Positions 28,864 through 36,812 of a DNA stretch of 56,797 nucleotides are shown here, in pieces. The translations under genes were made by a program, and so were the position numbers. The notes beneath the pieces were generated by a model. It had not been told where the DNA came from. It worked only from the letters and a program-made list of their open reading frames with translations, and searched no databases. The stretch lies in NCBI GenBank assembly GCA_944383455.1, contig CALWPP010000010.1, positions 1-56,797 of the forward strand, read 5' to 3'. Origin of the DNA: an uncultured Peptostreptococcaceae bacterium (GTDB lineage Bacteria > Bacillota > Clostridia > Peptostreptococcales > Peptostreptococcaceae). Positions within the stretch are counted from its first letter, which is position 1, and the number at the start of each line of letters is the position of its first letter.

Positions 28864-31051
28864 TATCTAAATCCTCCTTTGAAAGTTGTGATGATGCAAT
28901 TTGTTTATATACTTCACAATTTTTAATTAACTCTTCGTGAGTACCTTTTCCAACTATTTTTCCTTCATCAAGAACTATTATCTGCTCAGCATTCATTATT
29001 GTACTTATTCTTTGAGCTACTATTATTACTGTACTATTAGTTGTTTCTGATTTTAATTCTTTTCTTAAAGTTGCATCTGTTTTTAAATCAAGAGCTGAAA
29101 AGCTATCATCAAAAATATAAATATCTGGCTTTTTAGCTATACAACGAGCAATAGATAATCTTTGCTTTTGACCTCCAGATACATTAGTACCACCTTGAGA
29201 TATTTCTGATTTGAATTTTTCTGGCTTTTTGTCTATAAATTCTATAGATTGAGATATTTTTGATGCTTTTATTACATCTTCATCACTTAAATTATCATTA
29301 GAATACTTTATATTACTTTCAATAGTCCCAGAAAATAATACTCCCTTTTGAGGAACATAACCTATTTTTTCTCTTAACTTACTTTGTTTAACTTCTTTTA
29401 TATTAATTCCATCAACTAATATTTCTCCATCAGTCACGTCATAAAAACGAGGTATTAAATTTACAAGAGTTGATTTACCACTTCCTGTACTTCCTATTAT
29501 TGCAGTTGTTTCACCAGGTTTTGCTACAAAATTTATATTACTTAAAACATTGTCTTTTGCATCTTTATACTTAAACGAAACATTCTTAAATTCTACGTGT
29601 CCTTTACCTACTTTAAATTCCTTAACTTCTTTTGGGTCATTTATTAAAACATCAGTTTCAAGTATTTCTGATATACGTTTTGCAGATACAGAAGCCCTTG
29701 GTATTATTACTGAAAGCATAGATATAAATAAAAACGACATTATTATTTGCATAGTATATTGTATAAATGCCATCATATCTCCAACTTGCATTTGAGCTTC
29801 ATTTATTTTATTGGCACCAACCCAAACTATAAGTAAAGTTATAAGGTTCATAATAAGCATCATAAGAGGCATCATCATAGTTGCTATACGATTTACAAAT
29901 ATATTAGTTTTTCTTAGAATAGCATTTGTTTCATCAAATCTTTCTTCTTCTACTTTTTGGTTACTAAAAGCTCTTATTACAAGCATACCAGTTAAAGTTT
30001 CACGACTCACAAGGTTTAGTTTATCTATAAGTTGTTGAACTTTTTTAAATCTTGGAATAGCAAGACCAAATAAAACTATTACAACAGAAAAAATAGAAAC
30101 TACAGCAAATCCTATTATCCAAGCCATAGAAGTATCTGTGTTAAGTACTTTTATAATTCCACCAATAGCAAGTATTGGAGCATAAAACACCATTCTAATA
30201 AGCATAACAGAAACTGTTTGTATTTGTTGTATATCATTTGTACTACGAGTTATTAAAGATGCAGTTTGAAATTTATCAAATTCAGAGTTAGAAAAACTCA
30301 TAACTTTACCAAACACATCATTTCTAATATTTTTTCCAAGTCCTGCAGAAACTTTAGATGCTATAAATCCAACCCAAACTGTTGCTATCATACTAATAAA
30401 TGCTATTAAAAGCATCTTAAATCCTGTACTTAAAACATAATTTGTTTGTAATTTATTAATATTAATACCTATATTTTGGTATTCTTCTTTTACTAGTTGG
30501 ATTGACGATTGAGAAATCATATTTTTATCAATACTATCTAACTTCTTATCAATCTCATTTATAATTTGATTTTTCTTATCTTCTGGAAGATTTAATATAA
30601 TTTTATCTATATCATCTTCTGTACTTTTTGTATTTTCAGATATAATAAATTCTAATGTATTAAGTGAAAATAATGATTTTTCAAATATATCATTTATAGA
30701 ATTTATTTTTTCCTTATCTTTTGTGTTTAGTTTATATATATTTTCCTCTTTTAATAAAGGATAATTTTTTAATTCTTTTTCGTATTCTTCTTTAGATAAT
30801 TTATTTTTATCTAATAAATCATAATTTTCTTTTATTTCCCGTTTTTCATCATCACTCATAAAAATTGCAAGTTTATTTAGTTCTGTTTCACTTACTACTT
30901 TTGGTACAGCATTTTCTATACCATTTTGCTGTATACCTATATTTACAATATTAGATGTATAATCCGGCAATGATAACTCACAAGTTGCCTGAACTATAAG
31001 TAACATCACTACAAAAACAATAGACATAAAAAATGGCTTTAGATATTTCAT
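28853..31051 (-). CDS. ABC exporter half-transporter with degenerate ATP site and large extracellular insert
   Basis: A 732-residue exporter subunit. After TM1 (residues ~5-25) comes a charged loop of ~180 residues (about 30-205, rich in Lys/Glu, starting SLPDYTSNIVNIGIQQNGIE) before TM2, then the usual membrane domain and ATPase. Walker A is IIGSTGSGKSTLVNLIPRF and the signature VSGGQKQRLSIARC. Walker B reads IYIFDDSFSALD, with Asp for the catalytic Glu, and the H-loop His is Gln (IIVAQRISTI): a non-hydrolysing site, as expected for one half of a heterodimer. It is the first gene of the pair and overlaps the next by 11 bp. Export substrate unknown. Confidence 0.92.
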   Translation of the reverse strand: MKYLKPFFMSIVFVVMLLIVQATCELSLPDYTSNIVNIGIQQNGIENAVPKVVSETELNKLAIFMSDDEKREIKENYDLLDKNKLSKEEYEKELKNYPLLKEENIYKLNTKDKEKINSINDIFEKSLFSLNTLEFIISENTKSTEDDIDKIILNLPEDKKNQIINEIDKKLDSIDKNMISQSSIQLVKEEYQNIGININKLQTNYVLSTGFKMLLIAFISMIATVWVGFIASKVSAGLGKNIRNDVFGKVMSFSNSEFDKFQTASLITRSTNDIQQIQTVSVMLIRMVFYAPILAIGGIIKVLNTDTSMAWIIGFAVVSIFSVVIVLFGLAIPRFKKVQQLIDKLNLVSRETLTGMLVIRAFSNQKVEEERFDETNAILRKTNIFVNRIATMMMPLMMLIMNLITLLIVWVGANKINEAQMQVGDMMAFIQYTMQIIMSFLFISMLSVIIPRASVSAKRISEILETDVLINDPKEVKEFKVGKGHVEFKNVSFKYKDAKDNVLSNINFVAKPGETTAIIGSTGSGKSTLVNLIPRFYDVTDGEILVDGINIKEVKQSKLREKIGYVPQKGVLFSGTIESNIKYSNDNLSDEDVIKASKISQSIEFIDKKPEKFKSEISQGGTNVSGGQKQRLSIARCIAKKPDIYIFDDSFSALDLKTDATLRKELKSETTNSTVIIVAQRISTIMNAEQIIVLDEGKIVGKGTHEELIKNCEVYKQIASSQLSKEDLDNEK

Positions 31052-31194
31052 TAATTTAAATATTTTTACTCTCTCCCTTCTTACAAATAATATTTTAAAT
31101 AATTACATATTAATCTACAAATTTTGTTATTATTATTGTATAATTATATAATTATTTATAGTTATATTTTTCAATAGTTATATAAGTTAATTAT

Positions 31195-31211
31195 TATACT
31201 TTTTAAGTATA
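31195..31211. promoter_or_regulatory. candidate MarR operator, inverted repeat
   Basis: TATACTT-TTT-AAGTATA is a perfect 7-base inverted repeat in the 226-bp divergent region between the ABC exporter genes and the marR gene, a position suiting autoregulation and control of both directions. Confidence 0.45.
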
Positions 31212-31277
31212 TTCTTTATAATTTATTAAGTCAACATAAATTTTAGGTAAAATTTATTTAGATTATCGGAGGAAAAT

Positions 31278-31727
31278 ATGGATAATAATGAGTTAAAAGA
31301 AATTACACACGAGTTTTTGAATATAATTCCACTATTTCATAGAAAGATTATAAAAGAACATTGTAAGTTTTCAGATGAGCCTTTTAATCATCCTCATTTT
31401 CAAATAATGGGAATATTAAAAAGTAATGGAAAATCATCTATATCAGATGTAGCAAAAAAATTAGGTATATCTACTCCTAATATGACAAAACTTCTTAACA
31501 AACTTATATCAGAAGAAATGATAACTAGAAATCATAGTGAAACTGATAGAAGAATAATATATATAGATTTAACAGAAAAAGGGCATACTTATTTGGATAA
31601 AAAATATAACGAATTAGTATCTGCTATTGTAAATAAATTTAAAGATCTATCAGATGATGAGTTAAAAGATTTGAGTTCTTCTATAAAAACACTTAATACT
31701 GTATTATCTAATTTAATATCAAAATAA
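31278..31727 (+). CDS. MarR family transcriptional regulator
   Basis: A 149-residue winged-helix regulator. The recognition part is SISDVAKKLGISTPNMTKLL (residues ~55-74), the wing is TRNHSETDRRIIYIDLTEKGH, and dimerisation helices lie at both ends. It is divergently placed to the two-gene ABC exporter operon, with an inverted repeat between them, so it likely represses exporter transcription until a ligand binds. The start follows GGAGG. Confidence 0.92.
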   Translation: MDNNELKEITHEFLNIIPLFHRKIIKEHCKFSDEPFNHPHFQIMGILKSNGKSSISDVAKKLGISTPNMTKLLNKLISEEMITRNHSETDRRIIYIDLTEKGHTYLDKKYNELVSAIVNKFKDLSDDELKDLSSSIKTLNTVLSNLISK

Positions 31728-31730
31728 AAT

Positions 31731-31764
31731 AAAAGCTAAAAAAGTTATTCTTTTTTAGCTTTTT
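31731..31764 (+). terminator. intrinsic terminator after marR
   Basis: AAAAGCTAAAAAAG and CTTTTTTAGCTTTT form a perfect stem with a TTATT loop. Confidence 0.88.
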
Positions 31765-31807
31765 ATAATAAAAATATATTTATTCTCAAAACTAAATATT
31801 ATAATTA

Positions 31808-32743
31808 CTAATTAAAAGATTTTATTATTTTTGAAACTTCTTCGATATTAACATTATTATTTATATTGTTAGAATTAAAATATAATTGGTAACTAACAGC
31901 ATCAAGTTCCCAAAAAACTGCATTACCTGATAAGGCTACTTTTGTATCATCAACATAAATTTCTTTTATATCTTCAGTTGTTGCAACTCCTGATGTAGAC
32001 TCTTTAGTAGAAGAAGCTAATAACACTATAGTTTCTTCTAGTTTATTTTCATAAGTCAAATCAATTCCATCTCCATTAAATGAAGTTGTAGCATATTTAA
32101 AACTATATCCATTTGGCATATAATTTGGAAACTTAATTTTATTATTAGCAATATCTTTTACTTTTTCTAGTGAATTTATTTTTTCAGAATTTACATCATT
32201 ATCATCAGTTGTAATAATAAAATCGTGCTTGCCATTTGGTAAATCCTTAACACCCATACCTGTGATAAGTTTACCGTCTGAAGTATAATAGTCTTGATGT
32301 TCTCCATATAATACTTCATTTCCATCTTTATCAAATAATTTACCTTTAAATCCTTCTTGCATCTCTTTAAGAGATAATATTTCATTATTCTTAGAATTTG
32401 AGTCCGTATTAATAGAACTATCATATTGTACTATTTCAGTATTTCCAACTTGTAACCTATTAATAATTGAGGATATTATCTCATCCCCATAAATAAGTGA
32501 GGTTCCTAAAACTAAAGTACTAGTCATTAAAATAGCAACTCTAGATGGTTTAAAAAATTTATTTTTCATATATATTTCATTCCTTTCAATTTCATTATAT
32601 AATTCTCTTTTTTCTATTTTATATTTTAAATCATCAAAAATTTTTTTCTTATATTCATCACTACCAACATCTAAATTAATTAATAAGTCTTCAATTTGTT
32701 TTAGTTCATCTTTCTCTAAATTTTTATTCATAATCAAATCCAT
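31808..32743 (-). CDS. probable membrane anti-sigma factor of the adjacent ECF sigma
   Basis: A 311-residue protein with a charged cytoplasmic N-terminus (residues 1-67), one membrane helix (VAILMTSTLVLGTSLIYG, about 72-89) and an extracytoplasmic C-terminal domain of ~220 residues with NKIKFPNYMPNGYSFKYATT, reminiscent of DUF4367-type anti-sigma partners in clostridia. No zinc-binding HxxxCxxC motif is present. Its gene overlaps the ECF sigma gene by 20 bp, the usual pairing in which the membrane protein holds the sigma inactive. Family assignment rests mostly on context. Confidence 0.7.
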   Translation of the reverse strand: MDLIMNKNLEKDELKQIEDLLINLDVGSDEYKKKIFDDLKYKIEKRELYNEIERNEIYMKNKFFKPSRVAILMTSTLVLGTSLIYGDEIISSIINRLQVGNTEIVQYDSSINTDSNSKNNEILSLKEMQEGFKGKLFDKDGNEVLYGEHQDYYTSDGKLITGMGVKDLPNGKHDFIITTDDNDVNSEKINSLEKVKDIANNKIKFPNYMPNGYSFKYATTSFNGDGIDLTYENKLEETIVLLASSTKESTSGVATTEDIKEIYVDDTKVALSGNAVFWELDAVSYQLYFNSNNINNNVNIEEVSKIIKSFN

Positions 32744-33272
32744 CCTTTACCAAAATCTTTTTTAACTTTTTTAAACTTCTACAAATAATAACACCAACAT
32801 TTGATTCACTTAACCCCATTATATTTGCAATCTCAGTATTTTTAAGACCTGCACCATACTTAAAAGAAATTACAGAACGCTCTTTTGAATTTAATTTTTT
32901 AAGTGCGTTTATTAAATATACATTATCTTCTTTTGATAAAGTAGATTCATCAGGAGTTTTCTTTAGAGAAATATTATTATTTAAAAAATCTAGTGGAAAA
33001 CAAAAAATATTTTTACTTTTTCGATAATTATCTGTTATAACATTCTTTGCTATAGTAAAAATCCACCCATCAAAACTTCCTTCATTTCCAGAAAATTTAT
33101 TATAATTTAATATAATCTTTTCAAATACTTGACTACATAATTCTTCTGACATATGTTTGTCCCCTATTTTATAATATATATACTTAAAAATACGTTCATA
33201 ATAAGCTTCATATATTTTTGTAAATTCATCAATATTAAAAATAGGAGTACTATTATAATCTACATTTTTCAT
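32724..33272 (-). CDS. ECF RNA polymerase sigma factor
   Basis: An approximately 182-residue group 4 sigma factor with region 2 (YYERIFKYIYYKIGDKHMSEE, then GWIFTIAKNVITDNYRKSK) and region 4 (LKKLNSKERSVISFKYGAGL, ANIMGLSESNVGVIICRSLK), and no regions 1 or 3. I prefer the ATG at 33272 (MKNVDYNS) because it lies about 8 bases after AAAGGT; an ATG two codons upstream is too close to that site. The gene overlaps its presumed anti-sigma gene. A TGTAAT-N16-CGTC sequence upstream suggests self-activation. Confidence 0.93.
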   Translation of the reverse strand: MKNVDYNSTPIFNIDEFTKIYEAYYERIFKYIYYKIGDKHMSEELCSQVFEKIILNYNKFSGNEGSFDGWIFTIAKNVITDNYRKSKNIFCFPLDFLNNNISLKKTPDESTLSKEDNVYLINALKKLNSKERSVISFKYGAGLKNTEIANIMGLSESNVGVIICRSLKKLKKILVKDGFDYE

Positions 33273-33311
33273 CACCATCTACCTTTCATAAAATATATTT
33301 ACAATAGTTAA

Positions 33312-33337
33312 GACGAGAAAATAATAAAAATATTACA
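33312..33337 (-). promoter_or_regulatory. candidate ECF-sigma autoregulatory promoter
   Basis: On the minus strand TGTAAT (33337-33332) and CGTC (33315-33312) are 16 bases apart, about 35-65 bp before the ECF sigma start codon. The -10 CGTC with a 16-base spacer is a hallmark of ECF-type promoters in Firmicutes; the -35 lacks the full AAC. Confidence 0.55.
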
Positions 33338-33428
33338 AGTTTTTTAGCTTTTTTATTTAAATAAAAAAATAATACATAAGTATATTTCTCAAATTAATCT
33401 TAAAATCTATAAAATTTTAGTTAAATAT

Positions 33429-33464
33429 AAAAAGAAGCTATAAAATATTTTATAGCTTCTTTTT
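33429..33464 (-). terminator. intrinsic terminator overlapping the end of the DUF71 gene
   Basis: AAAAAGAAGCTATAAAA and its complement TTTTATAGCTTCTTTTT form a long perfect stem with T-run. The last three codons and stop of the DUF71 gene make up one arm. It ends the cobalamin operon. Confidence 0.85.
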
Positions 33465-34145
33465 ATCTAGTATTGGTAGTATTGAGTATTGACTTTCTTC
33501 TATTTTATCACCAAATTTAAATTCAACTTTTTCGTTGAATATAGGTCCATCAAAAACGAAAGTATGATATTCACCGTTCTCGCCACAAACATCAACACCT
33601 TCTTTTTCTATTTCTTCACAAATTTCTTTTGTCATAGTAAGGCCTAAGTATTTATTATTCATTTTTTCATTATTTATAACAGTAAATGCTGTCTTAAATC
33701 CACTATCTAAAAATTCATATACAAGCTTTTTTCTATCTTCCTGCCAAAGCGGAAAACAAGCCTCAATACCAACATTTTCACATCTTTTTGTACACCAAGT
33801 AAGATGACCTTCTAAGTCTATATCTCCAAAAACACAAACTTCAGCGCCTAATTCTTTTGCTTTTTTTAAACCTTTTTCAAAATTAGCCTCGTATTCATCT
33901 CCAGAAGTTTTTATAAGATGAATTGGTACTCCTATTGATTTTGATATACTATCTAAAACATTTTCGGGAATTCCGTGAAACCAAGAACGATTTCTATCTG
34001 TATTGTAAGTTATTATAAAACAAAGTGGCTTAAGTCCTTTTTTTATAGCTCTATAGATAGAAAGCATACTATCTTTTCCACCACTATATGATGCAACAAA
34101 CTTTTTACCTACTAATTCATCTTTTATCATTTTATACACCCTCAT
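33450..34145 (-). CDS. DUF71/COG2102 PP-loop ATP pyrophosphatase, B12-associated
   Basis: A 231-residue PP-loop enzyme: the pyrophosphate-binding SYSGGKDSMLSIYRAIKKG sits at residues ~19-37, with conserved VCFGDIDLEGHLTW-type block (here AEVCVFGDIDLEGHLTWCT) and GVDVCGENGEYHTFVFDGP near the C-terminus. The family includes Dph6, diphthine-ammonia ligase, but bacteria lack diphthamide. Comparative genomics (de Crecy-Lagard and co-workers, 2012) predicted a B12-salvage role for a bacterial subgroup. That fits here: it overlaps the truncated cobQ gene by 14 bp and is the last gene of a cobalamin operon. An ATP-dependent amidation is a reasonable inference. Confidence 0.85.
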   Translation of the reverse strand: MRVYKMIKDELVGKKFVASYSGGKDSMLSIYRAIKKGLKPLCFIITYNTDRNRSWFHGIPENVLDSISKSIGVPIHLIKTSGDEYEANFEKGLKKAKELGAEVCVFGDIDLEGHLTWCTKRCENVGIEACFPLWQEDRKKLVYEFLDSGFKTAFTVINNEKMNNKYLGLTMTKEICEEIEKEGVDVCGENGEYHTFVFDGPIFNEKVEFKFGDKIEESQYSILPILDKKKL

Positions 34146-35010
34146 TTAATATCTTATATATTTTTTCCATATCTAAATTTTTCTTAAAAGTTTCTGCTAG
34201 TAAGTCAAATTCTTTTTGTAAATATTTCATATACTCTTTATCTGAACTTTCTTTTAAACTTTTCATTAAACTTTCTTTAGTTTTCATTTCTTTTCCATCT
34301 GTAAGGTTATCCTCATCTTCTATATTTATTTCAAAATGAGGAATAACTCCTAAAACTTCTTTTTCGCAAATTTTTTCTAGAATTTCTTTTCCATCTTTAA
34401 AAAATTCTATTTCTCCCTTAAATTTATTTACTACAAGTCCTTTTATAAGACGTCTATCTTCTTCATTAACTAATTTGACAGTTCCATATAAAGATGCAAA
34501 AACTCCTCCACGAGTTATATCTGAAATTAATAAAACTGGAGAATTTACAGCTCTTGCAAATCCCATATTTACAATATCAGTTTTTATTAAGTTAAGTTCA
34601 ACAGGGCTTCCAGCTCCTTCAATAACAACTATATCATTTTCTTCACATAAATCATTGAATGAATTTAAAATATCATCAAAAAAAGTTTCCTTTATATCCA
34701 TATATTTAAAGTCATCCATTGTTCCTTTGTATTTTCCATTTAAATATATTTGTATTCCCTCTTTATCAGGCATAATTAAAATAGGATTCATTCTAGAATC
34801 TGGCTCTATATTACAAGCATACGCCGATATTGCTTGAGAACGAGCCATTTTATCTCCATTTTCTAAAACGTGAAAATTAGAAGATAAGTTTTGCGCTTTA
34901 AAAGGGGCAACCTTATAACCATCATTAGTAAATATTCTACAAAGTGCAGTAGTAAAAATAGATTTTCCTGCACCTGATGAAGTTCCTTGTACCATTATTA
35001 TTTTAGCCAT
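34132..35010 (-). CDS. cobyric acid synthase-like protein lacking the glutamine amidotransferase domain
   Basis: The 292-residue product matches the N-terminal ATPase half of CobQ/CbiP: MVQGTSSGAGKSIFTTALCR, FKAQNLSSNFHV (CobQ PFKAQNMS motif), RSQAISAYACNIEPDSRMNP and ISDITRGGVFASLYGT. Full CobQ is ~490-510 residues with a class I amidotransferase domain; here the sequence turns after residue ~235 into a charged helix (KEYMKYLQKEFDLLAETFKK) and stops, with no Cys/His/Glu triad. Since it overlaps the next gene cleanly and starts after GGAGAGG, it looks like a genuine short form rather than a broken gene. The upstream in-frame ATG at 35052 is less likely the start. Confidence 0.82.
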   Translation of the reverse strand: MAKIIMVQGTSSGAGKSIFTTALCRIFTNDGYKVAPFKAQNLSSNFHVLENGDKMARSQAISAYACNIEPDSRMNPILIMPDKEGIQIYLNGKYKGTMDDFKYMDIKETFFDDILNSFNDLCEENDIVVIEGAGSPVELNLIKTDIVNMGFARAVNSPVLLISDITRGGVFASLYGTVKLVNEEDRRLIKGLVVNKFKGEIEFFKDGKEILEKICEKEVLGVIPHFEINIEDEDNLTDGKEMKTKESLMKSLKESSDKEYMKYLQKEFDLLAETFKKNLDMEKIYKILNEGV

Positions 35011-35024
35011 ATTTTTTCCTCTCC

Positions 35025-35405
35025 TTATTTTAAATCCATAGGTATTCCACAAAATACTCTTATTACTCTTTTACTTTCTTTTGTAATTAATGAAAGTGAG
35101 TATCCTATTTTTTCTCTTAAAATTCTCATATCTTCTTCTATTGGTACTATACCACAAGATATATCATCACAAATAATTATTTTATCTTTAAATTTTTCTA
35201 TATTTTCTTTTATATACGATACCGGCTCTTTATTATTTTTTATCATAGATAAAATAAATAAATTTAAACTATTTATAACTTTTTTATCAAAATCTATGTA
35301 ACAATTATTATCTGAGCAAAAAAATATATCCTCATTAGAAATATTAAATTCATTTTTTACAAAATCAAGTTTTCCTTGATATGCTCCACCTATTACTAGA
35401 ATCAT
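35025..35405 (-). CDS. CobU-like protein, short second copy
   Basis: A 126-residue protein resembling CobU (cobinamide kinase/guanylyltransferase): MILVIGGAYQGKLDFVKNEF at the start, IICDDISCGIVPIEEDMRI near residue 75 and a C-terminal RVFCGIPMDLK, the places where CobU has its P-loop, the DEVGxGIVP motif and the end. The P-loop has Leu where GKS/T is expected, and the middle ~50 residues of a normal 180-residue CobU are missing. It lies between cobS and the cobQ-like gene in the operon. It may supply a guanylyltransferase function to complement the other CobU, or be regulatory; not resolvable by eye. Confidence 0.75.
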   Translation of the reverse strand: MILVIGGAYQGKLDFVKNEFNISNEDIFFCSDNNCYIDFDKKVINSLNLFILSMIKNNKEPVSYIKENIEKFKDKIIICDDISCGIVPIEEDMRILREKIGYSLSLITKESKRVIRVFCGIPMDLK

Positions 35406-35414
35406 TTTTCCTCC

Positions 35415-36173
35415 TTAAATAATTGATAAAAAACCAACAGTTAAACTTGATGACACAATTATTATAAATCCACATAAATCTCCAGAAATTCCATCCATTT
35501 GTTTAGTACAATAAATAGAAGCAACAACACCTATTAATATATTAGAAATAGATATTTTAAATAAAAAAACTCCACCTAATAAATAAGAAAATATTGTTGA
35601 TATTATTAAAATAAATAGTACAATAAAAAAATGAAGGTCATTCATATCTTTTCTAAATGTAGCTATAAATCCGTTTTCAGATATTAGTTTTGTCTTTATA
35701 GCAAAAAGTACTGCTATGCATCTTGATATTACGGGAATAAATATTAATGCTTTTAAATAAATTTCATCTTTTCTTATTATTTCTACAACAGATGAAAAAT
35801 AAAAAAAAGTTAATGCTACCACAAAAATTACAGCAAAAGCTCCTACTCTTGAATCTTTTAGTATTTCTCTTTTCTTTTCTAATGATGCCCTTGAAAATAT
35901 TGCATCACAAGTATCCATATAACCATCAATATGTATGAATCCAGTAATTATTAGTGGAAAAATCATAATTATAAAAGTAATCATTTCATTATGTATGCTG
36001 GAATTTACAAGCATTAAGGATAACATATACCAAAGTATTCCTATTAAAAATCCTACTAATGGAAGATTTACTAATATAAACGGAAAGTTTTTTTCATTCC
36101 ATTTGGTTTGAGGCATTGGTATTATGGTGTACATCGATAATGCTAAAATTAAACCTTCAAAAAATCTTATCAT
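35415..36173 (-). CDS. cobS: adenosylcobinamide-GDP ribazoletransferase
   Basis: CobS joins GDP-cobinamide with alpha-ribazole in the membrane, completing cobalamin. The 252-residue protein has 5-7 hydrophobic segments and the family motifs GFIHIDGYMDTCDAIFSRAS (near residues 78-97), KKREILKDSRVGAFAV and the C-terminal MDGISGDLCGFIIIVSSSL. Its ATG overlaps the stop of the preceding cobU by 4 bp (ATGA). Length matches the family. Confidence 0.93.
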   Translation of the reverse strand: MIRFFEGLILALSMYTIIPMPQTKWNEKNFPFILVNLPLVGFLIGILWYMLSLMLVNSSIHNEMITFIIMIFPLIITGFIHIDGYMDTCDAIFSRASLEKKREILKDSRVGAFAVIFVVALTFFYFSSVVEIIRKDEIYLKALIFIPVISRCIAVLFAIKTKLISENGFIATFRKDMNDLHFFIVLFILIISTIFSYLLGGVFLFKISISNILIGVVASIYCTKQMDGISGDLCGFIIIVSSSLTVGFLSII

Positions 36174-36727
36174 ATTTTTATATCCTTAAATTTTTCTTTT
36201 CCTTTATAAAAAATCATATTTCCATAACATACTTCTATTAATATATCACTTTCCTTAGATAATACTTTATCAATAAAACCAAGCCCTTTTTTGTAGTTTT
36301 CTGTGTATTTATCATAATTTATACTATCAGAAAAGATATAATCAGAAACTATAACTACGTTTTTTAATTTTTTCACTATATAGACTAAATCATTGGCTAC
36401 TTTTTGATATGAATTTTCTATAAAGCTTCCATCTTCTAAAAACATTTCATTAGATAAAAGAGCTGTTGTACTATCTATTAAAAAAGTTCCATCTAAATCG
36501 CAAATTTTTTCTATTTCATTTATATTTCTTTTTAGTTCTATTGTGGTAAAATTAAATTCTTTTCTTTGTTCTTTGTGCCTTTTTATTCTTTCTTCATCTT
36601 CTTTATCAGATGGAATCATAGTAGCTATATAATAAAGTGGATTTTCTTTTTGTTTTAAAGCATTTGCTATTTTTTCTGCATAAGAGGATTTACCATTTTT
36701 ACAACCACCAGATATATAAACAATCAT
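36170..36727 (-). CDS. cobU: adenosylcobinamide kinase / guanylyltransferase CobU
   Basis: A 185-residue protein with an intact P-loop SGGCKNGKSSYAEKIA near residue 6 (normally GGARSGKS), YIATMIPSDKEDEERIKRH (ATP/cobinamide region with the catalytic His), and FLIDSTTALLSNEMF in place of DCLTLWLSNL. CobU phosphorylates adenosylcobinamide and then attaches GMP. The C-terminal half differs from classical CobU, lacking the DEVGxGIVP motif, which instead occurs in the separate 126-residue CobU-like protein; the two could complement each other. It overlaps cobS by 4 bp. Confidence 0.85.
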   Translation of the reverse strand: MIVYISGGCKNGKSSYAEKIANALKQKENPLYYIATMIPSDKEDEERIKRHKEQRKEFNFTTIELKRNINEIEKICDLDGTFLIDSTTALLSNEMFLEDGSFIENSYQKVANDLVYIVKKLKNVVIVSDYIFSDSINYDKYTENYKKGLGFIDKVLSKESDILIEVCYGNMIFYKGKEKFKDIKI

Positions 36728-36812
36728 TTAAAACACCTACTCAAAATAATTAAATTAAAAATTAAGCTTAGTTATATAAACTTTATGTAATAAATAACTC
36801 CTAATCAAAATA

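Noticed and set aside
34475..34837. Plus-strand open frame of 120 codons inside the cobQ-like gene
   Set aside because: Antisense shadow of a conserved coding region; no supporting start signal or protein-like motifs.
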